From the NCBI GenBank assembly GCA_016210495.1, contig JACQUC010000281.1, forward strand, positions 1 through 9,604: a stretch of 9,604 nt of DNA, read 5' to 3'. This DNA comes from Chloroflexota bacterium. GTDB taxonomy: Bacteria > Chloroflexota > FW602-bin22 > JACPRP01. Below, one piece after another: positions 1 through 6,473 of this stretch. The notes beneath the pieces are model-generated. The model was not told the origin of the DNA and made no database searches. It saw only the letters and a program-made list of their open reading frames with translations. Position 1 is the stretch's first letter. Each line of letters starts with the position of its first letter. Made by a program: the position numbers and the translations under genes.

Positions 1-14
1 AATCAAGGCCCCAC

Positions 15-19
15 AAGGA
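15..19 (+). promoter_or_regulatory. Ribosome binding site supporting the TTG start of hyuA
   Basis: AAGGA lies 6 nt before a TTG codon at 26-28. An in-frame TGA at 20-22 rules out a start further upstream, apart from a CTG at 23. The conserved N-terminal nucleotide-binding motif begins only nine codons later, so the start must fall here. The ATG at 19-21 is in another frame and reaches a stop at 34-36. Confidence 0.6.
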
Positions 20-25
20 TGACTG

Positions 26-2131
26 TTGAAGAATAACTTTTTGGTTGGAATCGACTCCGGCGGCACGTTCACGGACTTCGTCCTGGTCGCGGGCGACGAC
101 GTCGCCGCCGTCAGGAAGGTACCCAGCAATCCTGCCAATCCTGTCAGCGCGGTGCTTCGGGGGCTCCACGAGTTGTCCGTAGCGATTGGGGTGGGCGAGG
201 ACGACCTTTTCCGGGCATTGCGCCTGATCGTCCACGGCACGACGGTGACCACTAACGCCGTGCTGACCAGAAGCGGCGCCGATACCGCCGTGCTCACGAC
301 AAAAGGATTTCGCGATATGCTCCATATCCGCCTGGGCATTCGCGACCGCGAGCATCTCTACGACTCGCGCACCGTCGCTCCGGAGCCACTCGTCCCCCGC
401 TACCTGCGCTTCGGCGTCGAGGAGCGCGTAGACAAGGATGGCCAGGTAGTGGTCGACCTCGACGACGAGAGTGTGCTCGGCGCGGTGCGCGCGGCCGTCG
501 AGCTGGGGGTCACCTCGATCGCCTGCGCGTTTATCCATTCTTACAAGAACTCGGCGCACGAAGAGCGCGTCCAGGAGATAATTCGCCAGCATTTCCCCGA
601 ACTGGACGTTTCCCTTTCCAGCTTTGTTTCGCCGAGCGTGCGCATCTATCCGCGTCTGAGCACGACGGTGCTGAACGCCTACACACGCCCTGTGCTTGGC
701 AGCTACTTCACTCGGCTGGAGCGAGAGTTGCAATCTCGTGGCTTCGCGGGGCAACTCCTGGTCATGCAGTCGAACGGAGGCGTGGCCGCGCCCGCGCAGG
801 TCGAAAGACTCTCGTCCGCGACCCTGCTGTCCGGGCCTGCCGCGGGGCCGACCGCCGGACTGACCTATGGCCTTCGCGAAGAGGCGCAGAATTGCGTCGT
901 CATCGACATGGGCGGTACCAGCTTCGACGTATCCGTCGTCGAGGAGGGCAAGCCGCTGCTGGTGCGCGAGGCGGAGATCGACAAGCACCTCTGCGCCCTG
1001 CCGATGGTGGGCATCCACACCATCGGCGCGGGTGGCGGGTCGATAGCGTGGGTCGACCAGGGCGGGCTCTTGCACGTCGGCCCTTCGAGCGCGGGGGCAA
1101 TCCCGGGACCCGCCTGCTACGGGCGGGGAGGCACCCGGGCGACCGTAACCGACGCGGACCTCGTCCTGGGCTACGTTGACCCGGCGTACTTCCTGGGCGG
1201 AGAAATGCCGCTGATCCGCTCCGCTGCCGAAGAGGCGCTGGAAAGATCGGTGGCGATGCCGCTTGGCGTAGATCGGCAGACCGCCGCCGTCGGAGTGTAC
1301 GACGTCGTGAACCTGAACATGGTCGCGGGCATCCGCGAGGTCACGGTGAAGCGGGGCATCGATCCCCGCGAGTTCGCCTTGATCGTCGCCGGCGGGGCAG
1401 GAGCCATCCACGCCGCCCCGATCGCGCTCGAGCTGGGCATCGATCGCATCGTCGTACCCTCGCAGGCCTCAGTTCTCTGTGCGCTCGGTATGCTGGTGTC
1501 CGACCTGCGCCACGACTACGTCGCCACCTTCGTAACCTATCTGAGCAACCTCGATTTCACGAGCTTGGCGGCAAGCGCTGACAGGCTGAAAGCACGCGGG
1601 CTAGATGTGATTACGCGGGAAAACGTGCTCGCCGAGCAGGTCGAATACGAGATCACCCTGGACATGCGCTACCGTGGCCAGCATCGCGAGATCGGGGTGG
1701 TGATCTCGAACGATGTGCTCGAAGCAAGGGACGCTTCCACCATCAGAGCCGCGTTCGAGGAACGACATCGTGTGTTGTTTGGTTACGATGACCCTCAAGA
1801 GGAGGTCGAGATCCTGCTGGTACGCGTCGCGTGTTTCGCGAGTCGCAAAGCGCTTCGCCAAACTGTGATCGGCGGGTCGAGCCAGGCGGCATGCCGGTCA
1901 TCAGGAAATGGAATCAGACCAGACCCGATCGGGCAGCGCCTGGCATACCAGGGAGAGGCGCACGGCTTCGTCGAGACGCCGGTGCACCGATCGGCAGCTT
2001 TGCTCGGCCAGGCCGTGACCATCCCAGGTCCTGCCATCGTCGAGTGCCCGATGACGACAGCGCTCGTCATTCCTGAGTTCGCACTATCATCAAATGTCGA
2101 AGGGGACTTCGTGATGGAGCGCGTGAAATGA
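26..2131 (+). CDS. hyuA: Hydantoinase/oxoprolinase family protein, subunit A (HyuA-like)
   Basis: This 701-residue protein is full length for HyuA, the ATP-binding subunit of ATP-dependent hydantoinases and 5-oxoprolinases. The same family includes the related subunits of acetone and acetophenone carboxylases. The fold is an actin/ASKHA-type ATPase. Visible motifs are the phosphate-1 loop DSGGTFTD (10-17), HGTTVTTNAVL (70-80), MQSNGG (247-252), SGPAAGP (269-275), the second phosphate loop DMGGTSFD (294-301), GAGGGS (334-339), GPACYGRGGT (361-370) and AGGAGAIHA (455-463). The C-terminal HyuA domain ends with GPAIVECPMTT (668-678). The start is TTG, preceded by AAGGA, and the codon overlaps a TGA in another frame (27-29) that could end an upstream gene beyond the window. 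The stop overlaps hyuB by 4 nt (ATGA), implying translational coupling and one complex. No signal peptide or membrane segment is seen, so it is cytoplasmic. Family assignment is secure; the substrate (hydantoin, 5-oxoproline, N-methylhydantoin or a ketone) cannot be told from sequence. Confidence 0.93.
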   Translation: MKNNFLVGIDSGGTFTDFVLVAGDDVAAVRKVPSNPANPVSAVLRGLHELSVAIGVGEDDLFRALRLIVHGTTVTTNAVLTRSGADTAVLTTKGFRDMLHIRLGIRDREHLYDSRTVAPEPLVPRYLRFGVEERVDKDGQVVVDLDDESVLGAVRAAVELGVTSIACAFIHSYKNSAHEERVQEIIRQHFPELDVSLSSFVSPSVRIYPRLSTTVLNAYTRPVLGSYFTRLERELQSRGFAGQLLVMQSNGGVAAPAQVERLSSATLLSGPAAGPTAGLTYGLREEAQNCVVIDMGGTSFDVSVVEEGKPLLVREAEIDKHLCALPMVGIHTIGAGGGSIAWVDQGGLLHVGPSSAGAIPGPACYGRGGTRATVTDADLVLGYVDPAYFLGGEMPLIRSAAEEALERSVAMPLGVDRQTAAVGVYDVVNLNMVAGIREVTVKRGIDPREFALIVAGGAGAIHAAPIALELGIDRIVVPSQASVLCALGMLVSDLRHDYVATFVTYLSNLDFTSLAASADRLKARGLDVITRENVLAEQVEYEITLDMRYRGQHREIGVVISNDVLEARDASTIRAAFEERHRVLFGYDDPQEEVEILLVRVACFASRKALRQTVIGGSSQAACRSSGNGIRPDPIGQRLAYQGEAHGFVETPVHRSAALLGQAVTIPGPAIVECPMTTALVIPEFALSSNVEGDFVMERVK

Positions 2132-3924
2132 ATTCAGGCAACACTCAAATGAGTGCATCTGCGGCAAGAGAAGCGTCCGAGCGACATGCCGGCGGGGCTC
2201 ACTTGGACCCGATCCTGTTCGCGGTCCTGAGTGGACGCATAAAGGCCATCGCCGAACAGATGGCGTTCTCGGTGATGCACAGCGCCCGCTCGACTTTGCT
2301 CGTCGAGGGACGGGACTTCTCGGTGGGCATCTACGACCCGGAGGGCGTGGCCATCCAGCAGATCGAGTTCATTCCCCTGCTCGGATTTGCCGTCGGCCCG
2401 TCGATGAAGTGCATCGTGGATGCCTTCCGCGGCGACGTCCACGAGGGCGATCTTTTCATCCATAACGATGTGTACACAGGCGGTAGTCAGCTTGCCGACG
2501 TGAAGGTCGCACGCCCAGTGTTTCTCGAAGGCGAGCTGATCGCCTGGACGGCGGTGAACGCCCACCAGGCCGACATCGGGGGAGCGGTGGCCGGTGGCTA
2601 CAACCCGGATGCCACCGAGATCTGGCAGGAGGCCTTTCGCATCACCCCCACCCGGATCTATGATCGTGGCAAGAAGATCGAGGATGTCTGGGACCTCATC
2701 TTCGCCAATATCCGGCTGAGCGTTGTCGTGAAGGACCTCGAGGCTGCTATTGGAGGCTGCACCATCGGCGAGCGCGAGCTGGTACGCGTCGCGGCCAAGT
2801 ACGGCGCGCCGGCCATCCGACTATGGATGCAAGAAACCCTCGACATGGCGGAGCGGCTCATCCGCGACGAAATCAAGCGAATGCGAAAAGGCGTGTTTCA
2901 CGGCTCGGCGGTGGCCGTTTTCGATGGCGTGCGGCCGGGCTCGACCTTGCCGGTCGAAATCGACGTGGTGGTCGAAGAAGACAGGCTGGTCTTCGATTTC
3001 GAGGGCTCCGCTGCCCAATCGCCCGGCTACGTCAACGCCCCGTTGTCGGCCACGGTTTCCTCGGTGATGCTGGCGCTGTCGATGGTGCTTGGCGAGCACA
3101 TCCCGCGCAACGAGGGCGTCCTGCGTGCCGTGGACATCCGCGTGACGCGGGGCTCGTTTCTCAATCCCGAGTTTCCCGCAGCCACCGGCTACGGGAACCA
3201 TCTCTGCGACCACATCGTAGCTGCCGTAATGACGGCGTTCGAGAAGATCCGGCCGCAAGACGCCGTGGCCGATTGGTCTCCCGGCCGAACAGGGCTGATC
3301 GTGTACAAAGATCCGCGCACTGGCGCGACGAAAGTCAGTCTACTGACCTACGCCAACAAGGGCGGGTCTGGTGCGGTGACCGGCGCCGACGGCTACGACC
3401 ACGTGAGCATCATCGCGGCCGGCGGCGTCCTGGCCACGACCGATCCCGAGATGGTCGAGATCCACAACCCGCACTTCTTCCACCGCTTCGAGTTGAACGA
3501 GGACTCCTGCGGTCACGGGCGGTGGCGAGGTGGTCTTGGAACCCACACCGAGATGGAGCTGCTCTGGTCGCCCGTGTTAATTAGCTTCTATGGCGACGGA
3601 GAGGACGAGGGCACGTGCGCCCGAGGCATTCTCGGCGGCGGAGACGGTAAGCGGAACGAGCTCGAGCTGGTGTTTCCAGACGGCCATCGTATCAGCCCGC
3701 GCATCAAGGGCATTATGCGCGACATTCCCGCCGGAACCGTCTGGCGGCAGATACGCGGCGGCGGTGGTGGCTGCGGCGACCCGCGCGAGCGAGACCGAGA
3801 GCTGGTCGTGCGCGACGTGGTGAACGGCTTCATCGCCGAGGAAACAGCCCGGGAGGTGTACGGGTTGGAAGAGATACCGTCGGTGGCGGAGTACCATCGT
3901 GCAAAGCGCCGGGCGAGCGCGTAG
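2128..3924 (+). CDS. hyuB: Hydantoinase/oxoprolinase family protein, subunit B (HyuB-like)
   Basis: This 598-residue protein is the partner catalytic subunit of HyuA and is full length for the HydantoinaseB family. Motifs in order are SARSTLLVEGRDFS (52-65), GDLFIHNDVYTGGSQLAD (107-124), NAHQADIGGAVAGGY (144-158), QEAFRITPTRIYDRG (167-181), NIRLSVVVKDLEAAIGGC (194-211), GSAAQSPGYVNAP (293-305), and the C-terminal glycine-rich GGGGGCGDPRERD (544-556). The family motif usually reads HLPD in the first block; here it is QLAD (121-124), so a histidine that is a metal ligand in the related acetone carboxylase subunit appears replaced by Gln121. Asp124 and His146 remain. The start at 2128 is the ATGA overlap with hyuA, with GGAG at 2116-2119 8 nt upstream. 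An in-frame ATG at 2149 is a possible later start, because the first 25 residues are poorly conserved. It probably forms a cytoplasmic heteromer with HyuA. The reaction is inferred from the family only. Confidence 0.92.
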   Translation: MNSGNTQMSASAAREASERHAGGAHLDPILFAVLSGRIKAIAEQMAFSVMHSARSTLLVEGRDFSVGIYDPEGVAIQQIEFIPLLGFAVGPSMKCIVDAFRGDVHEGDLFIHNDVYTGGSQLADVKVARPVFLEGELIAWTAVNAHQADIGGAVAGGYNPDATEIWQEAFRITPTRIYDRGKKIEDVWDLIFANIRLSVVVKDLEAAIGGCTIGERELVRVAAKYGAPAIRLWMQETLDMAERLIRDEIKRMRKGVFHGSAVAVFDGVRPGSTLPVEIDVVVEEDRLVFDFEGSAAQSPGYVNAPLSATVSSVMLALSMVLGEHIPRNEGVLRAVDIRVTRGSFLNPEFPAATGYGNHLCDHIVAAVMTAFEKIRPQDAVADWSPGRTGLIVYKDPRTGATKVSLLTYANKGGSGAVTGADGYDHVSIIAAGGVLATTDPEMVEIHNPHFFHRFELNEDSCGHGRWRGGLGTHTEMELLWSPVLISFYGDGEDEGTCARGILGGGDGKRNELELVFPDGHRISPRIKGIMRDIPAGTVWRQIRGGGGGCGDPRERDRELVVRDVVNGFIAEETAREVYGLEEIPSVAEYHRAKRRASA

Positions 3925-3970
3925 TCGGTGATGCCCGGTGCGGTAAGCCTGGCAAGGTACGGAGTCCTTC

Positions 3971-3995
3971 GGCGCCCCGATGCATCGGGGTCGCC
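3971..3995. repeat. GC-rich palindrome/hairpin after hyuB
   Basis: A perfect 16-nt palindrome, CCCCGATGCATCGGGG (3975-3990), is extended by GGCG (3971-3974) pairing with CGCC (3992-3995) across one bulged T. It lies 46 nt after the hyuB stop. No T-run follows, so it is not a classical intrinsic terminator. It could be a dispersed repeat, an mRNA 3'-end stabiliser for hyuAB or a U-tract-independent terminator. A small alternative stem, CCGTC/GACGG (3994-4005), shares two bases with it. Confidence 0.7.
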
Positions 3996-4035
3996 GTCAA
4001 GACGGTTGGCAGGGGCGCGTCAGATAGTGGGTTTA

Positions 4036-4061
4036 CGCGAGTCCGCCTGAGGCGGACCGCG
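4036..4061. repeat. Second GC-rich hairpin in the hyuB to M24 gap
   Basis: GTCCGCC (4041-4047), loop TGA, GGCGGAC (4051-4057), extended by CGCG (4036-4039) pairing with CGCG (4058-4061) with A4040 bulged. This gives an 11-bp stem with a triloop and no T-run. It resembles dispersed intergenic repeats more than a terminator. With the hairpin at 3971-3995 it separates hyuAB from the M24 gene. I see no convincing promoter in the rest of the 247-nt gap. Confidence 0.65.
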
Positions 4062-4171
4062 AAGGAACGCCAGGGGCGGCCAGGAGTGAAGCTTGGAAGT
4101 CTCAGCCAGCGAACTATTGCTCGCTATCCACGAGTAGCCAGCTAAGCGAATACACCACTGGAGGCATAACC

Positions 4172-5329
4172 ATGCGTTACGTCGATCGACCAATGTTGGA
4201 GGATAGATGGCACAGGATCTCGGTGGCGATGAGGGGCGCCGGGCTCGACGCGCTGGTCTTGATCGGGCGCGGCAAGATCGGCCAGTACGGTAACATACAT
4301 TACGTGTCGGGCCACTTTCTCCATTCGGTGCACGGGTACGCCGTGATGTTTCCCGGCGAGCCCCCCGTGCTGGTCATGGGCCAGCGCGACCAGTTGTTCG
4401 CCAAAAGCAGGGGCGCGGGCGACCTGCTATCAGGCCGCCGGTCGGTGGACATGACCGGGACCAACGTGTTCACTCCCGGCGCGCCGCCCCTGGCGCAGGA
4501 GTTGTGCCGGGTTCTCACCAGCCATCCGATTGCCAACAAGACGGTGGGCCTCGTCGGACTCCAGACGCTGATGCCCGTGGAGGATTACCTGTCGGTCACG
4601 CAGACGCTGGCCGACGTGAAGTTCGTCGACGGCAGCCGCCCGTTTGCCCAGGTAAAGGCCATCAAGACCGAGGCAGAGATTCCCTTCATCGAAGAGGCCT
4701 ACGCGGTGGCCGATGCCGGTTATCGGCGCTTCGAAGAGGTGCTGGCGGTGGGCAAGACGGAGTGGGAGGTGTGTGCGGAGATCGAGCGCACGACCCGGGC
4801 ACTGGGCGCCTTGCAGTCGTATAACATGGCCTTGCTGGGCGGCCAATACCCACGTTATCCCACGGAGCGGGTGTTGCAGCAAGGCGACCTGGTGGGCTGC
4901 TACGTCGAGGTTGCTATGGCCAGCGGGTACTGGGTCGAGAAAGGCGGCATGATGGCGCTGGGCAAGCCTGCTGACGAGGACCTGGAGTTGTATCGGGCCG
5001 CGCAGCGGGCGATGAAGGGTGCCGAGGACAAGCTAATGCCCGGCAACAAGTGCGCCGACGTGGCCAGAGTGATCAGCGCCGAGGCCAACCAGAAAGGATA
5101 CCGCATCGGCATCTGGAACGGCCACGGCGTGGGCGTGGATCACGACATACCGGTGATTGCCGAGAGCGACAACACGGTTCTGCAAGAGGGCATGGTCTTC
5201 AGCATGCATCCGCATATGGTGGATGCCGCCGACGTACACGGAGCATTCGTCGCGGAGCAGTACCTGATTCGTAAGGATGGCGCCTACCGTTTCTCCAAGA
5301 TCGAGCCCGAGCTGGTCTGGCTCGGTTAG
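4172..5329 (+). CDS. Divergent M24-family (creatinase/prolidase fold) protein
   Basis: This 385-residue protein has the two-domain layout of creatinase, prolidase and Xaa-Pro aminopeptidases: a creatinase-type N domain (about 8-155) and a pita-bread M24 domain (about 162-385). The opening RWHRISVAMRGAGLDALVL is typical of the N domain. M24 landmarks are VKAIKTEAEI (161-170), GDLV (238-241), GYWVE (252-256), GHGVG (317-321, His318), the region around Asp323-His324, LQEGMVFSMHPH (337-348) and AEQYLI (361-366, Glu362). In metal-dependent M24 peptidases the five ligands are Asp, Asp, His, Glu, Glu. Here the two Asp positions appear as Tyr/Glu (Y244/E246) and Glu256, and the first Glu position is His345 or so (MHPH). 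Only the His318 region and Glu362 look retained. A non-peptidase role, as in creatinase or DMSP-lyase-like members, is therefore possible. The start has GGAGG at 4160-4164, 7 nt upstream. It is probably cytoplasmic. Substrate unknown. Confidence 0.88.
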   Translation: MRYVDRPMLEDRWHRISVAMRGAGLDALVLIGRGKIGQYGNIHYVSGHFLHSVHGYAVMFPGEPPVLVMGQRDQLFAKSRGAGDLLSGRRSVDMTGTNVFTPGAPPLAQELCRVLTSHPIANKTVGLVGLQTLMPVEDYLSVTQTLADVKFVDGSRPFAQVKAIKTEAEIPFIEEAYAVADAGYRRFEEVLAVGKTEWEVCAEIERTTRALGALQSYNMALLGGQYPRYPTERVLQQGDLVGCYVEVAMASGYWVEKGGMMALGKPADEDLELYRAAQRAMKGAEDKLMPGNKCADVARVISAEANQKGYRIGIWNGHGVGVDHDIPVIAESDNTVLQEGMVFSMHPHMVDAADVHGAFVAEQYLIRKDGAYRFSKIEPELVWLG

Positions 5330-5360
5330 TTAGTTAGTCGATCCTCACCGCACACAGGCG

Positions 5361-5389
5361 TTGCCATTCAAGCGTTTATGTAGTAATAT
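5361..5389 (+). promoter_or_regulatory. Candidate sigma-70-type promoter for the HdrB-like gene
   Basis: TTGCCA (5361-5366, five of six matches to the -35 consensus), a 17-nt spacer, then TAATAT (5384-5389, four of six matches at -10). It lies in an AT-richer patch of the 156-nt gap after the M24 gene. Transcription would start near 5396, giving a leader of about 90 nt. This suggests the HdrB-like gene can be expressed apart from the genes upstream. Confidence 0.45.
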
Positions 5390-5428
5390 GTAGCTGCGTT
5401 GACGACAAATAGGATGCAGTTACTCCGA

Positions 5429-5461
5429 TACCCGCCCGCCCCTGCCTGCGCGTGGCGGGTA
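5429..5461 (+). repeat. Leader hairpin before the HdrB-like gene
   Basis: TACCCGCC (5429-5436) pairs with GGCGGGTA (5454-5461) around a C-rich 17-nt loop. The stem ends 10 nt before the Shine-Dalgarno sequence at 5472. It may be another dispersed repeat, or a leader structure that influences translation. It overlaps no coding region if the 5486 start is right. Confidence 0.5.
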
Positions 5462-5471
5462 AGGACGATAA

Positions 5472-5480
5472 GGGGGAGGA
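5472..5480 (+). promoter_or_regulatory. Strong ribosome binding site deciding the 5486 start
   Basis: GGGGGAGGA lies 5 nt before the ATG at 5486. The reading frame is open back to a TTG at 5399, but that start has no ribosome binding site, would translate the hairpin and would add a proline/arginine-rich leader unlike the family. Confidence 0.8.
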
Positions 5481-5485
5481 AGCAA

Positions 5486-6292
5486 ATGTCAGATCGTGAG
5501 CCGGGCGAGCAACTCAAGAAGACCAGGGAGAAGATCGATCTGATCGAGCGCACCGGGTGCTCGATCAGCCAGCAGGAGATGCGCCAGCGGTTGCTCAGGT
5601 ACGCGATGAGCGCCCGCGTGGACAAACCGGCCGAATACGTCGTGATCACGGGATGCCGCAGCACTACCGGCTTCGTCCATCTCGCACATTTCGTGAAGCT
5701 GCTGAAGCATTACGAGGTAGACCACACTTTCCTTTCCGAGGAGACCTGTTGCGGGAACTCGTTCCTGGAGCGCCCTGACCAGAAGAGTTTGGGCGATGAG
5801 ATGCAGGCTTTAGAAGAATACGCCCGCGATTTCGAGGGCGCGAACATCGAGCGGGTTAAGCGCCTCGGCGCGAAAAAGATCGTCACCGCCTGTGCGGGCT
5901 GCTATACGCGCTACAGCCACTTCCAGGTCAATGGTGATATCGATGTGCTCTACTACACCCAGCTTCTCAAGAAGTACGTCGACGGCATCCACCTGTCGGC
6001 CACCATCGACTTCTACGAGGGGTGCCACAAGCACCACCGCACGCCAACCTTCAAGATAGATACGAAAACATCGAGGAGCCTGCTGGAGGGTGTCGAGGCA
6101 CTCGACTTCTCGGACATCCCGAACTACTGTTGCCGAGACCTCGCGGACAAGATCTACGCCAAGGCGACCACGGATACGATCGTGACCCCCACCAGTTGTT
6201 GCTGGACTTACCTCACCAACCAGAGGAGGTCCGACTCGCCCCAGGTCATCTCGCTAACGCAACTGATGTGCCAGGCGCTGGGGATCGCGTAA
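5486..6292 (+). CDS. HdrB-like CCG-domain iron-sulfur protein
   Basis: This 268-residue protein has the double cysteine-rich (CCG) layout of heterodisulfide reductase subunit B and related Fe-S oxidoreductases, which bind non-cubane [4Fe-4S] clusters and act on disulfides or pass electrons. Domain 1 has Cys57, Cys88-Cys89-Gly90 and Cys136-x-x-Cys139, all expected cysteines present, though the gap between CCG and CxxC (45 residues) is longer than the usual mid-thirties. Domain 2 has Cys180, Cys215-Cys216-Arg217 (CCR in place of CCG) and Cys238-Cys239 where CxxC is expected, so one ligand is missing or moved. A hydrophilic N-terminal extension of about 45 residues precedes domain 1. No ferredoxin domain, HdrA or HdrC lies in the window, and no membrane segment is seen. 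Its position beside hyuAB and the M24 gene suggests a redox or thiol step in the same pathway, but a separate promoter is likely. Family is sure; partner and substrate unknown. Confidence 0.87.
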   Translation: MSDREPGEQLKKTREKIDLIERTGCSISQQEMRQRLLRYAMSARVDKPAEYVVITGCRSTTGFVHLAHFVKLLKHYEVDHTFLSEETCCGNSFLERPDQKSLGDEMQALEEYARDFEGANIERVKRLGAKKIVTACAGCYTRYSHFQVNGDIDVLYYTQLLKKYVDGIHLSATIDFYEGCHKHHRTPTFKIDTKTSRSLLEGVEALDFSDIPNYCCRDLADKIYAKATTDTIVTPTSCCWTYLTNQRRSDSPQVISLTQLMCQALGIA

Positions 6293-6300
6293 GGACATAG

Positions 6301-6322
6301 GCATAGCGGATGCTGCCTATGC
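6301..6322. terminator. Weak hairpin just after the HdrB-like gene
   Basis: GCATAG (6301-6306) pairs with CTATGC (6317-6322) around a 10-nt loop, starting 9 nt after the stop. The stem is short and no T-run follows, so a terminator role is only possible. Stronger hairpins follow at 6359-6381 and 6448-6470. Confidence 0.3.
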
Positions 6323-6346
6323 GTCCGATCGCAGCCTATGGAACGA

Positions 6347-6382
6347 CCCTCACCCTAACCCTCTCCCTAGAAGGGAGAGGGG
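6347..6382. repeat. CCCTCACCCTAACCC-type dispersed repeat with hairpin
   Basis: A C-rich run beginning CCCTCACCCTAA leads into CCCTCTCCCT (6359-6368), loop AGA, AGGGAGAGGG (6372-6381), a perfect 10-bp stem. I recall this kind of sequence as a common intergenic repeat in many environmental bacterial genomes, but could not search for it. It sits in the convergent junction and may act as a terminator in either direction. Confidence 0.65.
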
Positions 6383-6435
6383 ACAGGACAGTCGCCTCAT
6401 CCAGGTTCTGTTGCACAAATCCAGAAGCTTGTTAC

Positions 6436-6473
6436 CTTAATGCGTATGGGGCGGGTTTCAAACCCGCCCCTAC
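6436..6473 (+). repeat. Palindromic element, copy A (3' end of sensor gene)
   Basis: CTTAATGCGTAT is followed by a perfect 11-bp palindromic arm, GGGGCGGGTTT (6448-6458), one central C, and AAACCCGCCCC (6460-6470), then TAC. Copy B at 9530-9567 has nearly the same sequence on the opposite strand. The TA at 6471-6472 together with C6470 reads TAG on the minus strand and is the stop codon of the sensor gene, so the hairpin lies immediately after it and may work as its terminator. Confidence 0.8.

Noticed and set aside
2823..3584. A 253-codon open frame inside hyuB in another frame
   Set aside because: It is arginine-rich with no family resemblance, and hyuB motifs are continuous across the same bases.
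3925..4171. Promoter before the M24 gene
   Set aside because: TTGGAA at 4093 and TTGCTC at 4117 have no acceptable -10 box at the right distance.
26..5329. Creatinine degradation operon (N-methylhydantoinase plus creatinase)
   Set aside because: HyuAB and an M24 protein fit by family only. No carbamoylsarcosine hydrolase or sarcosine oxidase is present, and the families are too broad to assign this substrate.
5399..5485. N-terminal extension of the HdrB-like gene from a TTG
   Set aside because: No ribosome binding site, low-complexity Pro/Arg-rich translation across a hairpin, and a near-ideal Shine-Dalgarno before ATG 5486.
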